Source of the DNA: Mycolicibacterium lacusdiani
GTDB lineage: Bacteria > Actinomycetota > Actinomycetes > Mycobacteriales > Mycobacteriaceae
NCBI RefSeq assembly: GCF_021916785.1
Contig: NZ_JAKCFC010000003.1
Coordinates: 496,001 to 560,000, forward strand
Direction of reading: 5' to 3'
Length of the DNA: 64,000 nucleotides
Shown here: piece by piece, positions 6,440 through 14,230 of the stretch
Layout: each line of letters opens with the position of its first letter
How positions within the stretch are numbered: position 1 is the first letter of the stretch
Position numbers and translations under genes: made by a program
Notes under the pieces: generated by a model
Database searches by the model: none
What the model saw: only the letters and a program-made list of their open reading frames with translations
What the model was told of the DNA's origin: nothing

Positions 6440-8133
6440 TACCCGGGGGCTTCGGTCTGCGCCTCGGCTTCGTTGAGGCGGCGGTCGTCGGCGATGCGTT
6501 GCGCGCGATCTTGGGTGCGGGTGCGTTTTCGGCGGGGCATGGTGAGTCCCGGGTTGTGTTGCGGTGCTTCGGTTCTTGCTTCGCCGGTGATGGTGACCGC
6601 TGCCGTGGGCCTGCAGAGACTGGGGAAGAGCAGCTTGCTGCCCGGCTCGGTGACATAGGTCCGGCCGTGCGGTGAGGTCCAGACGATTGTCCCGTCAGGA
6701 AGCTGTCGGTCCCGCCACCCGTTGGGTCCGCCCCAAAACGTTTTCAGCAAGTGATGTCGACGGCATAGGCATTTGAGGTTGGACCCGCAGGTCGGCCCGA
6801 TGGGCCAGGCGATGGTGTGATCGATATCGGCTTCGGTGGCTGGTTGCGAGCAGCCGGGGAACCGGCAGGTGAGGTCTCGGCAGCGCACGAACTCGGCGAG
6901 TCCTTTGGACGGTGTGTAGCGGGGTTCGGGTGGGCTGTCGCCGGGGTGGACGATCTTGCGGACCTTGGCGGTGAGCGCGAAGCGGCGAGCCAGCGCGCCG
7001 GGGAGGAATGGGCCGCCGAGGATGGCGCCCGGGCGGGTGGCAGGCGATTCGACGTTGGCGTCGGCCGCTGGTGGGCTCGGCCACCGTGTGTCGTCGGCGT
7101 CATGGTCGGTGGCGGCGTCATCCCCGGCGTCGGCGTCGCGGCCATCGCCGTCGCCGTCATCGGCCTCGCCTACGCCGGTGTCGTGACCATTGGTGACTTC
7201 GGCCTTGATGCCTCGGGCAGCATCGGCGCTGCCACACAACTCATCCCACGTCGTAATGTCCGCCAAGGGCTTGTCGAACAGCGGATCCGGTTCACCGTCG
7301 AGCGCGGCGTCCTGGGCCATCGCGGCATCGGACTCGGCGTCTAGGGTGTCCTCGTTGACCACCACGTAGACCACCGCATCGCCCTTGGCAGGTGTGGTGG
7401 GTCCGGGGCAGTCGTCGCTGCCGCACAGGCACGGCAGATAGTCGAGGCCCAGGGTGATCGAGTTGATTGAATCCGCTCGGCGTTGGTCGACGGTCCGCGG
7501 ATCACCGGGGCACACGGTCGCGGCCAGAAGGTTCAGGCGCTTCTCGACTGCCTTGCCGTGGGTCGCGAACAGGGTGCCGAACATCGTGGCCATGCCCGAA
7601 CCGTCGTAGTCGAACTGGACGTTGCGGCCCTTGCCGCTGAGCTTCGTCCGGTACACACCGTGCGGGTCGTGTTCGGCGACGATCGCGTCGATGGCGGTGT
7701 TCAGCTTCTCCTCCGACAGCGGCGCCCACTCGGTCAGCACCTCGGCGAAGGCCTTGTCCACGGCTCGCTGCGCGTCCCGGTCCCGCACCAGGGCGGTGCG
7801 GGCAGTGATCGCCGCCACCACGCGGTAGGACACCAGCCCCTGCGCGAACAGAGCCGCTACCTCGGGCAGCCGGTCCCGCAGAGCGGTCGCGATCAACAAC
7901 TGATGCGACGCCGCGCCCTGGGTGACGTTCTGCTCGGCCCCGATCTCCGCGGCCACGGCACCCCAGTTGTCCAGGTACCACTGCTCCCGATCGGCCGAGC
8001 CATCAGCTGCATAAGCCCGATCGAGGAGCACGACCATCGCGGCGAGCCGACGGGCCGTGGCTGCAGCCTCCACCCGCGCCCATCCCGCAACCGTGCGGGA
8101 GGTTTGCGCCTCGGTGGCCAACTCTTCGAACAT
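6436..8133 (-). CDS. DUF222/HNH endonuclease-domain protein (13E12 repeat family)
   Basis: 565 residues from ATG 8133, with GAAGG just upstream; the frame stays open further but without coding character. The N-terminal two thirds are the DUF222 helical domain. A C-terminal HNH module follows: CRFPGC near residue 420, DIDHTIAW near 438 and CLCRRHHLLK near 455. Between them, around residues 310-345, is an unusual Asp/Gly/Ala-rich linker. Mycobacteria carry many copies of this family (the 13E12 repeats of M. tuberculosis). They are assumed to be mobile or homing-like nucleases, but their activity is unproven. The copy appears intact and lies between accessory genes. No flanking terminal repeats were found. 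Confidence 0.88.
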   Translation of the reverse strand: MFEELATEAQTSRTVAGWARVEAAATARRLAAMVVLLDRAYAADGSADREQWYLDNWGAVAAEIGAEQNVTQGAASHQLLIATALRDRLPEVAALFAQGLVSYRVVAAITARTALVRDRDAQRAVDKAFAEVLTEWAPLSEEKLNTAIDAIVAEHDPHGVYRTKLSGKGRNVQFDYDGSGMATMFGTLFATHGKAVEKRLNLLAATVCPGDPRTVDQRRADSINSITLGLDYLPCLCGSDDCPGPTTPAKGDAVVYVVVNEDTLDAESDAAMAQDAALDGEPDPLFDKPLADITTWDELCGSADAARGIKAEVTNGHDTGVGEADDGDGDGRDADAGDDAATDHDADDTRWPSPPAADANVESPATRPGAILGGPFLPGALARRFALTAKVRKIVHPGDSPPEPRYTPSKGLAEFVRCRDLTCRFPGCSQPATEADIDHTIAWPIGPTCGSNLKCLCRRHHLLKTFWGGPNGWRDRQLPDGTIVWTSPHGRTYVTEPGSKLLFPSLCRPTAAVTITGEARTEAPQHNPGLTMPRRKRTRTQDRAQRIADDRRLNEAEAQTEAPGY

Positions 8134-8470
8134 GCCTTCGAATCTACTACGGGCCCATGACAAGGAACCGCACCAAAAACGAATGCTGGCCAGCCCGTGC
8201 ATGAAACACGGACTGGGGATAAGTCGTTCGCGTGACGGTGATTTCGTCCGCGGTGTGGTGTAGAGGGTGGAGACCCATCGGGTCGGGCGACAGCGGCCCC
8301 GGAGCCGACGGTAGGGCGGAGCTGCGATCACGGAAGGCCCGCTCCGGACGCGGTGACGACCACGAACGGACTGGTCCCGTTTGACGGATGCGCAGGCGAC
8401 GAACGAACTATCGAGCGCGGGAACTCAGCATGAGACCCAAATGCGCTGCGCCACTGCGGCGCTCCCTCAG
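8134..8470. other. 337-base gene-free interval
   Basis: This lies upstream of the HNH gene and downstream of the alcohol dehydrogenase stop. I see no convincing open frame, RNA gene or strong terminator. A short inverted repeat (CCGTG at 8195-8199, CACGG at 8207-8211) and a GC-rich imperfect repeat near 8440-8460 are the only structure. It may hold the promoter of the HNH gene. Confidence 0.5.
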
Positions 8471-9652
8471 CTAGGGCAAGAGCATGATCTTGACCGCGCC
8501 GTCTTCCTTCTTCTGGAAGATGTCGTAAGCGTGTGGGGCGTCTTCGATGGGCAGCACGTGGGTGGCGAAGGTGTCGACGCCCAACGGATCGTCATCGGTG
8601 AGCAGGGGCATGATGTCGTCCACCCAGCGCTTGACGTTCGCCTGGCCCATGCGTAGCTGAATCTGCTTGTCGAACATCGTGAGCATGGGCATCGGGTCGG
8701 CGGCGCCGCCGTAGACGCCGGACAGCGAGATCGTGCCGCCCCGGCGAACAATGTCGATGGCCGAGTACAGCGCATCGAGACGGTCGACGCCGAGATTCTC
8801 CATCATCGGCTTGGCGATCGCATCGGGCAACAGCCCCGAAATCTGCTGGGCGGTCTTCGCGACCGGTGAACCGTGGGCTTCCATGCCTACTGCGTCGATC
8901 ACCGAATCGGTCCCCCGTCCCGCGGTCATCTGCCGCACCACGTCGCCGACGGTCATGTCGATCGCGTTGAGGTCGATGGTGTCGATACCGAAGGCGTTGG
9001 CGCGCGCCAGCCGTTCGGGAACCATGTCGACACCGATCACGCGATACCCGCGATGGTGGGCGATGCGGGCCGCCATGTCACCGATCGGGCCGAGGCCGAG
9101 CACGGTCACCGAGCCGCCGTCTGGCACGCCGGCGTACTCGACGCCCTGCCACGCCGTGGGCAGCACGTCCGAGAGATACACGAACCGCGCATCCGGCGGC
9201 CCCTCGGGAACCTTGATGTGGGTGAACTGGGCCTGCGGCACCCGGAGGTACTGAGCCTGGCCACCGGGCACCGAGCCGTAGAGCTGGGAGTAGCCGAACA
9301 GGGCTGCGCCCTTGCCTTGCTCGCGGACCTGGGTCGTCTCGCACTGGGTGTAGAGCGCGAGATCACACATGTAGCAGGACCCGCACGAGATCTGAAACGG
9401 AATGACCACGCGGTCACCGACACTGAGGTTCGTGACCGCCGAGCCGACCTCGCGCACCACGCCCATCGGCTCGTGGCCGAGGACGTCGCCCTCGTTCATG
9501 AACGCGCCGAGCACCTCGTAGAGGTGCAGGTCGGACCCGCAGATATTGGTGGACGTCACCTCGATGATGGCGTCGGTGGGCTCTTGGATCTCTGGGTCGG
9601 GCACGGTGTCGACGCGTACGTCGCGCTTCCCGTGCCATGTCACGGCCTTCAT
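8471..9652 (-). CDS. Zinc-dependent alcohol/formaldehyde dehydrogenase-like MDR protein
   Basis: 393 residues. A medium-chain dehydrogenase: the catalytic zinc site is suggested by NICGSDLHLYE (Cys 38) and LGHEPMG, and the structural zinc site by CGSCYMCDLALYTQC around residue 100. The nucleotide fold has VLGLGPIGDMAARIA near residue 190 followed by an acidic VIGVDM turn, which favours NAD. The insert around residues 240-290 is typical of the glutathione-independent formaldehyde dehydrogenase-like branch. Substrate is not predictable. A SigF-type promoter lies immediately upstream, leaving a leader of about 2-3 bases, which suggests stress or stationary-phase expression. Confidence 0.88.
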   Translation of the reverse strand: MKAVTWHGKRDVRVDTVPDPEIQEPTDAIIEVTSTNICGSDLHLYEVLGAFMNEGDVLGHEPMGVVREVGSAVTNLSVGDRVVIPFQISCGSCYMCDLALYTQCETTQVREQGKGAALFGYSQLYGSVPGGQAQYLRVPQAQFTHIKVPEGPPDARFVYLSDVLPTAWQGVEYAGVPDGGSVTVLGLGPIGDMAARIAHHRGYRVIGVDMVPERLARANAFGIDTIDLNAIDMTVGDVVRQMTAGRGTDSVIDAVGMEAHGSPVAKTAQQISGLLPDAIAKPMMENLGVDRLDALYSAIDIVRRGGTISLSGVYGGAADPMPMLTMFDKQIQLRMGQANVKRWVDDIMPLLTDDDPLGVDTFATHVLPIEDAPHAYDIFQKKEDGAVKIMLLP

Positions 9653-9661
9653 CCTCGGGTG

Positions 9662-9686
9662 CTACCCGCAGGGCATCGGTCGAAAC
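9662..9686 (-). promoter_or_regulatory. SigF-type promoter for the alcohol dehydrogenase gene
   Basis: On the minus strand: GTTT (9686-9683), 15 bases, GGGTAG (9667-9662). The ATG at 9652 begins 9 bases after the -10 box, so the mRNA should be nearly leaderless. Confidence 0.6.
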
Positions 9687-9706
9687 GCGACACCGAGTGA
9701 AACGGT

Positions 9707-10702
9707 TCAGCCCCGCAGCGTCTGGTGCGGGCTCTGGCCGTAGGTCTGGCGGTAGAGCACCGCGAACCGGCCGGTGTGCGCGAAGCCCCACCGGGTCGCG
9801 ATCGCGCTCACGGTGGCGGTGCCGTTGCTACCTGCGAGAAGGTCCTGGTGCGCCCGGTGCAGGCGGAGGCGGCGGACGTACTCCGTCGGCGTCGTGTTGA
9901 GGTGGCGGCGGAACAGGTACTGCACGGCGCGCGGTGACAGGTGCACGGCGTCGGCGATCTCCTGGATGCCGATGTCACTATCGACCTTGCCGTTGATGAA
10001 CCACATTGCACGCTTCAACTGCGCGGGTGTCTGCGCGTCATCGGTCGCCAGCGTGACCGATCGCTCCGAGTCGGCGAACGTCGTCAACGCCGCAGCGGCC
10101 AGGGTCCTGGCGCACGCATCGACGAGCAGCATGCCCACTCCCGAAGCGCTCGGCCACACGGTCTCCAGCACGAAGCGCAGGCAGCGCGCCCACGTGTCGT
10201 TGGCCGCCTGGTCGACGGGAAGGCGGTGCTGGAACTCGAGCGACCCCTGGAACAACAGCGCCTGTTCACCGGCGACCCGGCGCAGCAGTGATGCCGCCAG
10301 GCCCACGATCCGGATCCTGGCCTGGGTGGCGTGCAGCGTCAGAGGCAGACCCGACGCGGCGAGCGCCGAATCCCCCGCCGACAGCAGCGTGGACTGGCCC
10401 TCGTCGTCGGTGAAGCGCAGTTCGCCAGACACCACCTCGAATACCAGTGCGCCGGACTCGGGTGCAGCCTCGAGGCGAACACCGCGCGGCAGCGTGACCT
10501 CGTCCAGCGTGAACTCGCCGCCGTCATAGCGTGCGTGCCGTAGCGGCGTGCCCCTGGTGAAGCCGAGGATGCGTACCGTGCCGCCGTACAGCGCGCCGAT
10601 GAAGCGATCGCCCGCGACGGGATCCATGGTGGAGAACGCATCGGCGGGACCCGACGGTTCTTCCGCGATGTCGAGATCTCGAAGTCGAGAGGCTTGGGTC
10701 AT
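9707..10702 (-). CDS. AraC-family transcriptional regulator
   Basis: 331 residues from ATG 10702. The C-terminal 100 residues form an AraC/XylS double helix-turn-helix: IQEIADAVHLSPRAVQYLFRRH, then YVRRLRLHRAHQDL, and the second helix pair with VSAIATRWGFAHTGRFAVLYRQTYGQSP. The N-terminal 200 residues are a cupin-like sensor of the type found in CbdR/FeaR-like regulators, with no obvious ligand motif. It lies immediately upstream of, and in the same direction as, the alcohol dehydrogenase gene, so that gene or the glycosyltransferase behind it are candidate targets. A DNA site was not identified. Confidence 0.88.
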   Translation of the reverse strand: MTQASRLRDLDIAEEPSGPADAFSTMDPVAGDRFIGALYGGTVRILGFTRGTPLRHARYDGGEFTLDEVTLPRGVRLEAAPESGALVFEVVSGELRFTDDEGQSTLLSAGDSALAASGLPLTLHATQARIRIVGLAASLLRRVAGEQALLFQGSLEFQHRLPVDQAANDTWARCLRFVLETVWPSASGVGMLLVDACARTLAAAALTTFADSERSVTLATDDAQTPAQLKRAMWFINGKVDSDIGIQEIADAVHLSPRAVQYLFRRHLNTTPTEYVRRLRLHRAHQDLLAGSNGTATVSAIATRWGFAHTGRFAVLYRQTYGQSPHQTLRG

Positions 10703-10837
10703 GTCGTGTCCGCTCTTCGGAGTCCGGGCGATGACTCGGGCGCAAACCACCACCTTCGGGGGGCGTTCGGACCGAGCCTCGTCGGCTCGATGCTCAGCCA
10801 GACCACCACAGCATACGCCGCTGACGTCACGAAATGG

Positions 10838-12049
10838 TCAGGAAGGTTGCCGTACCCGACGGTCGGCCGTCGTCAACAGTCGGTCGTAGACCACTTCCGT
10901 GTCACGGGCGACCCGCTCCCACCCGTACCGTGAGCTGGCCCGTGCCCGGCCGGCGAGGCCCATCCCGCGGCGCAGCACCCCCTGCCTCAAGACGTTGCGG
11001 ACGGCGTGTCCGAGTGTCCTGGGCGTGACGGAGGAGACGAGCAGTCCGGTGACGTCGTGGACGACGGTGTCGACCATGCCGCCGACGCTCGAGGCCACCA
11101 CCGGCACACCACATGCCATCGCCTCCACGACGGGAAGCCCGAAGGGTTCGTACGCCGAGGGACACACCAGGACGTCGGCCGACCTCATCAGTGCGGGCAT
11201 GTCGGTGGGCGGAACCGCACCGGTGAAGTGCACGCGGTCGGCGACCGCAGTCTCGACTGCGATGCGATGCAGTCGGCAGGCCTCGTCGTGCCGTCGTAGG
11301 TCACTGCGGGGCGGACCCCCGATCACCAGCAGCTCGGCATCCGGAACCGTCGCCATGGCGCGGATCAGTAGATCGATGTTCCTGTGCGGCAGCAGGTTAC
11401 GGGCCACCACGACCACGCGGTGGCGTTCGGTGCGGGATGCGACGGGTCCCTCGACCGTGAACGCCTCGGTGTCGACCCCGCGCCCGAGGACCGACATCCG
11501 GCCACGCGGCCGCCCGAACCGGACCAGCTCGTCGAGATCCTCCGAACACGACGCCGTGACCCAGCACGCGTTGCGCGCCAACACCTTCTCCATGCGGGTC
11601 CGGTTGTCGGAGACGGCGTCGCGGTTCTGGCGGCGGCGCTGCACCGAACCGATGGCGGTGAACGTCTGCACCGTCGGGACGTCATGATGATTCGCAGCGA
11701 GCTGTGCGGCGATGCCGTACGTCCACCAGTCGGCGTGGACGACGTCGGGCCGGTCCGACGTCCATGCGGCGTCGAGCCGTTGCGCGAACTCGCCCATGGT
11801 GGGCAATTCGTCATCCGGGTGCGCCACGGCGATCTCGCCTGCGGTCAGTGTCTTGACCACGTAGCCGACGGTGGTCGTGCACTGGTCGGGTTGACCGGCG
11901 TGCGCGCGTCGGGTGTACACGGTGACGGCATGTCCCTGACCGGACAGCGCCGAGGCCAACCCACTCACCCGGCGACCGGCATGGGTTCCTTCTCGGATGC
12001 GGCCGTCGGCGTCGACTTCTGCATGCGGACCGACCAGGCTGACCTTCAC
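10838..12049 (-). CDS. Family 4 glycosyltransferase
   Basis: 403 residues from GTG 12049. A GT-B fold enzyme of CAZy family GT4. The N-terminal acceptor domain contains the G-R-R-V-S-G-L-A glycine region and DVVHADWWTYG; the C-terminal nucleotide-sugar domain has VVVARNLLPHRNIDLLI, then CPSAYEPFGLPVVEAMACGV, the E-x7-E motif of the family. Products in mycobacteria include phosphatidylinositol mannosides, mycothiol precursors and glucans; this one cannot be placed. A SigF-like promoter (-10 GGATAT) ends 10 bases before the start, so the transcript would be almost leaderless. No other sugar gene is adjacent. Confidence 0.88.
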   Translation of the reverse strand: MKVSLVGPHAEVDADGRIREGTHAGRRVSGLASALSGQGHAVTVYTRRAHAGQPDQCTTTVGYVVKTLTAGEIAVAHPDDELPTMGEFAQRLDAAWTSDRPDVVHADWWTYGIAAQLAANHHDVPTVQTFTAIGSVQRRRQNRDAVSDNRTRMEKVLARNACWVTASCSEDLDELVRFGRPRGRMSVLGRGVDTEAFTVEGPVASRTERHRVVVVARNLLPHRNIDLLIRAMATVPDAELLVIGGPPRSDLRRHDEACRLHRIAVETAVADRVHFTGAVPPTDMPALMRSADVLVCPSAYEPFGLPVVEAMACGVPVVASSVGGMVDTVVHDVTGLLVSSVTPRTLGHAVRNVLRQGVLRRGMGLAGRARASSRYGWERVARDTEVVYDRLLTTADRRVRQPS

Positions 12050-12059
12050 GAAACTCGAG

Positions 12060-12084
12060 ATATCCGGGCGCCTCGCAGTGAAAC
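12060..12084 (-). promoter_or_regulatory. SigF-like promoter for the GT4 gene
   Basis: On the minus strand: GTTT (12084-12081), 15 bases, GGATAT (12065-12060), one mismatch from GGGTAT. The GTG start follows 10 bases later. Confidence 0.5.
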
Positions 12085-12140
12085 GGGGTTATGCGTCAGG
12101 GGGTTACCGCGTTTCGCTACGTGGATAGCGCCGGGATGGG

Positions 12141-12374
12141 CTACTGCTGGGACTTCTCCCGAGCCTCGTTGGCGTCGGCGGCGCTGCGTGCGGCCTCGGC
12201 CTCGGCTTCCTTCTGCGACGCCTCGCGCTGCGCGTCGGCCTTGTCCTGCTGCGCCTGCCCCTCACGCTGCAGGTCGTCGCGACCGGCGACCGTGCCCGCG
12301 ACTTCCTTCGCCTTGCCCTTCACGCCCTCGACGGCGCCCTTGATGCCTTCCTCCGGACCGCTGTTGTCCGCCAT
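12141..12374 (-). CDS. CsbD-family small stress protein
   Basis: 77 residues from ATG 12374, which has AAGGAGGA as ribosome binding site. The N-terminal half has the CsbD repeat pattern (EGIKGAVEGVKGKAKEVAGTV, then DLQREGQAQQDKADAQ). The rest is an Ala/Glu/Gln/Lys-rich helix, highly charged and without hydrophobic segments. CsbD proteins are general stress proteins under SigB/SigF control in Gram-positive bacteria, with no known biochemical role. A SigF-like promoter precedes it, divergent from the one in front of the CheB gene. Confidence 0.9.
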   Translation of the reverse strand: MADNSGPEEGIKGAVEGVKGKAKEVAGTVAGRDDLQREGQAQQDKADAQREASQKEAEAEAARSAADANEAREKSQQ

Positions 12375-12413
12375 GGAGTCCTCCTTCGATGGTCGAGCGA
12401 TGACGGACGCCGG

Positions 12414-12438
12414 GTTCCCATGACCGGCACCACCAAAC
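12414..12438 (-). promoter_or_regulatory. SigF-like promoter for the CsbD gene
   Basis: On the minus strand: GTTT (12438-12435), 15 bases, GGGAAC (12419-12414). The -10 differs from GGGTAT at the fourth and sixth positions. It is back to back with the promoter at 12455-12479. Confidence 0.5.
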
Positions 12439-12454
12439 GCCCGTGCGCGATCTT

Positions 12455-12479
12455 GGTTGACGGGGCGATCAGTGGGTAG
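12455..12479 (+). promoter_or_regulatory. SigF-like promoter for the CheB-CheR operon
   Basis: GGTT at 12455-12458, 15 bases, GGGTAG at 12474-12479. The first ATG of the CheB gene is at 12487, only 7 bases after the -10 box, so transcription would start on or next to the start codon. Confidence 0.5.
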
Positions 12480-12486
12480 CCGACTG

Positions 12487-13485
12487 ATGATGACTGAAGA
12501 CAGTGCGATGGTTGGCGTGGTCGTCGTCGGCGCCTCGGCGGGCGGTGTCGAGGCGTTGATGCGCCTGGCCTCCACCCTTCCTGCCGACCTGCCGTACGCC
12601 GTCCTGGTGGTGCTGCACATGCCGTCGGAGGCGCCCAGCGTGCTGGCCCACATCATCGACCGCGCCGGCCCACTGCCCGCGGTGCCCGCGGAGCACGGCA
12701 CGCATCTGAAGGCCGGGCACGTGTACGTGGCGACGCCGGATCACCACCTGCTGCTCGACGATCACCACGTCGCCGTGACGAAGGGCCCCACCGAGAACGG
12801 CCACCGCCCAGCGATCAACGCGCTCTTCCGCTCGGCAGCACTGGCGTTCGGGCCGCGCGCGATCGGGGTGCTGCTGTCGGGCGTGCTCGACGACGGCGTG
12901 CTCGGACTGCAGGCGATCAAGGCTCGCGGCGGCATCACGATCTGCCAGGCGCCCGACGACGCACTGTTCCCATCGCTGCCGAAGAATGCGCTCGCCGCGG
13001 GCGCCGTAGACCATACGGTCCCCGTGCTGGAGATCAGCGGCATACTCAAACAGGTGAGCGGCCACAAGATGGAGGAGCCTTCCATGCCGCGTGACGCCGC
13101 AATGGAACTGGAGAACCGGATCGCGATGGCGCCGCAGTTCGGCGCGCCGATCGACACCGAGGAACTCGGCCCGCCGTCGGGCTATACCTGCCCGGATTGC
13201 AATGGATCGCTGCAGAGCGTCGAGAACCGGGGCTTCCGATGCCAGGTCGGCCACGCCTGGACTGCCGACGCCCTGCTCGACGCCCGGGACACCGAGATCG
13301 AAGGCGCGCTGTGGGTGGCGGTACGCAGCCTGCAGGAGAAGGCGAAGCTGTCGCGGACGCTTGCCGAGAAAGTGGGGCCGGGCATGATGGCCACCCGCTA
13401 CACCGCATCTGCCGAAGAAGCGGATCGGGCACTCACGGTGCTGCGCGACCGGCTGTCGAGCATCGGCCTACCGGGCCGTGAGTAG
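12487..13485 (+). CDS. Orphan CheB-type methylesterase with a C-terminal zinc ribbon
   Basis: 332 residues from ATG 12487 (or the adjacent ATG 12490); no ribosome binding site is seen, consistent with a leaderless mRNA. CheB removes methyl groups from, or deamidates, glutamates of chemoreceptors. The catalytic triad of the family is present: S17 in GASAGG, H44 in LHMP and D136 in LDDG. There is no receiver domain in front, unlike classical CheB, so it is not controlled by CheA phosphorylation in cis. After about residue 200 comes an extra domain with C235, C238, C252 and H256 spaced like a zinc ribbon, then a helical tail. The stop overlaps the start of the STAS/ATPase gene. No receptor, CheA or flagellar gene is nearby. 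Confidence 0.9.
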   Translation: MMTEDSAMVGVVVVGASAGGVEALMRLASTLPADLPYAVLVVLHMPSEAPSVLAHIIDRAGPLPAVPAEHGTHLKAGHVYVATPDHHLLLDDHHVAVTKGPTENGHRPAINALFRSAALAFGPRAIGVLLSGVLDDGVLGLQAIKARGGITICQAPDDALFPSLPKNALAAGAVDHTVPVLEISGILKQVSGHKMEEPSMPRDAAMELENRIAMAPQFGAPIDTEELGPPSGYTCPDCNGSLQSVENRGFRCQVGHAWTADALLDARDTEIEGALWVAVRSLQEKAKLSRTLAEKVGPGMMATRYTASAEEADRALTVLRDRLSSIGLPGRE

Positions 13486-14230
13486 CGTCGCGCCACTGCG
13501 GATCACGGCGGACGCCGCGACGAACGCGTGCGTGCTCACCGTCGAAGGCATCCTCGACGGCTCGACCTACCGGACGCTGCGCGACGCGGTCGTGAAGTCC
13601 GCGCTCGACCAGCCCGAGGGCGTCGTCGTGGACGTGACCCGCCTCGATGCGCCGTCCCCCTCGGCATGGACGGTGTTCACCAGCGCGCGCTGGCACGTCA
13701 GCAGGTGGCCCGACGTTCCCGTGGCGCTCGTCTGCGCGCACGAACGGGGCCGCCTCGTCCTGCAGCGCAACGGCATCACCCGATACGTGCCCGCCTTCGC
13801 CGATCTCGAGTCGGCAGTGGCCGCGCTCGACCGGCCCGTCGGTTCCGTGCGACGCCGCGCCCGTACGACCATCGCCCGTGCACTGGGGTGCGCCGAGGCG
13901 CGGCGGTTCGTCGCCGACAGTCTGGACGCCTGGGACGCCGAGGACATGTCACCGGCGGCGGCGACCGTGGCGTGGCTGCTGGTCGACAACGCACTCGTCC
14001 ACACCCTCAGCGATCCAGCCCTCATCGTCGAGGAACTCGGCGGCACCATCACCATCGCCGTCGAGGACGCCAACTCGTCCCCCGCCATGCGGCACGAGGA
14101 CACCGGCGGCGGCACGGACGTGGTGTCCGGACTCGCGATCGTCAACTCACTGACGCGGACATGGGGGTCGGCGCCCACCTCGACCGGCAAGACCGTATGG
14201 GCCGTCCTCGGGCCGGAGAACAGGCTATGA
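13478..14230 (+). CDS. STAS-like domain fused to an RsbW-type ATPase domain
   Basis: 250 residues from GTG 13478, overlapping the CheB stop by 8 bases. Residues 1-115 look like a STAS/anti-anti-sigma domain (strand-turn LTVEGILDGSTYRTLRDAV, then GVVVDVTRLDAPSPSAW). Residues 120-250 resemble the HATPase_c_2 domain of RsbW-type anti-sigma kinases: an N-box LLVDNALVHT, a G1-like VEDANS, and SGLAIVNSLTRTWG followed by GKTVWAVL. The usual Ser/Thr phosphorylation site of the STAS domain is not clear. The fusion joins the two halves of a partner-switch module. Its position between CheB and CheR suggests it is the output or the controller of this set, perhaps acting on a sigma-factor partner. Confidence 0.75.
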   Translation: MSSVAPLRITADAATNACVLTVEGILDGSTYRTLRDAVVKSALDQPEGVVVDVTRLDAPSPSAWTVFTSARWHVSRWPDVPVALVCAHERGRLVLQRNGITRYVPAFADLESAVAALDRPVGSVRRRARTTIARALGCAEARRFVADSLDAWDAEDMSPAAATVAWLLVDNALVHTLSDPALIVEELGGTITIAVEDANSSPAMRHEDTGGGTDVVSGLAIVNSLTRTWGSAPTSTGKTVWAVLGPENRL

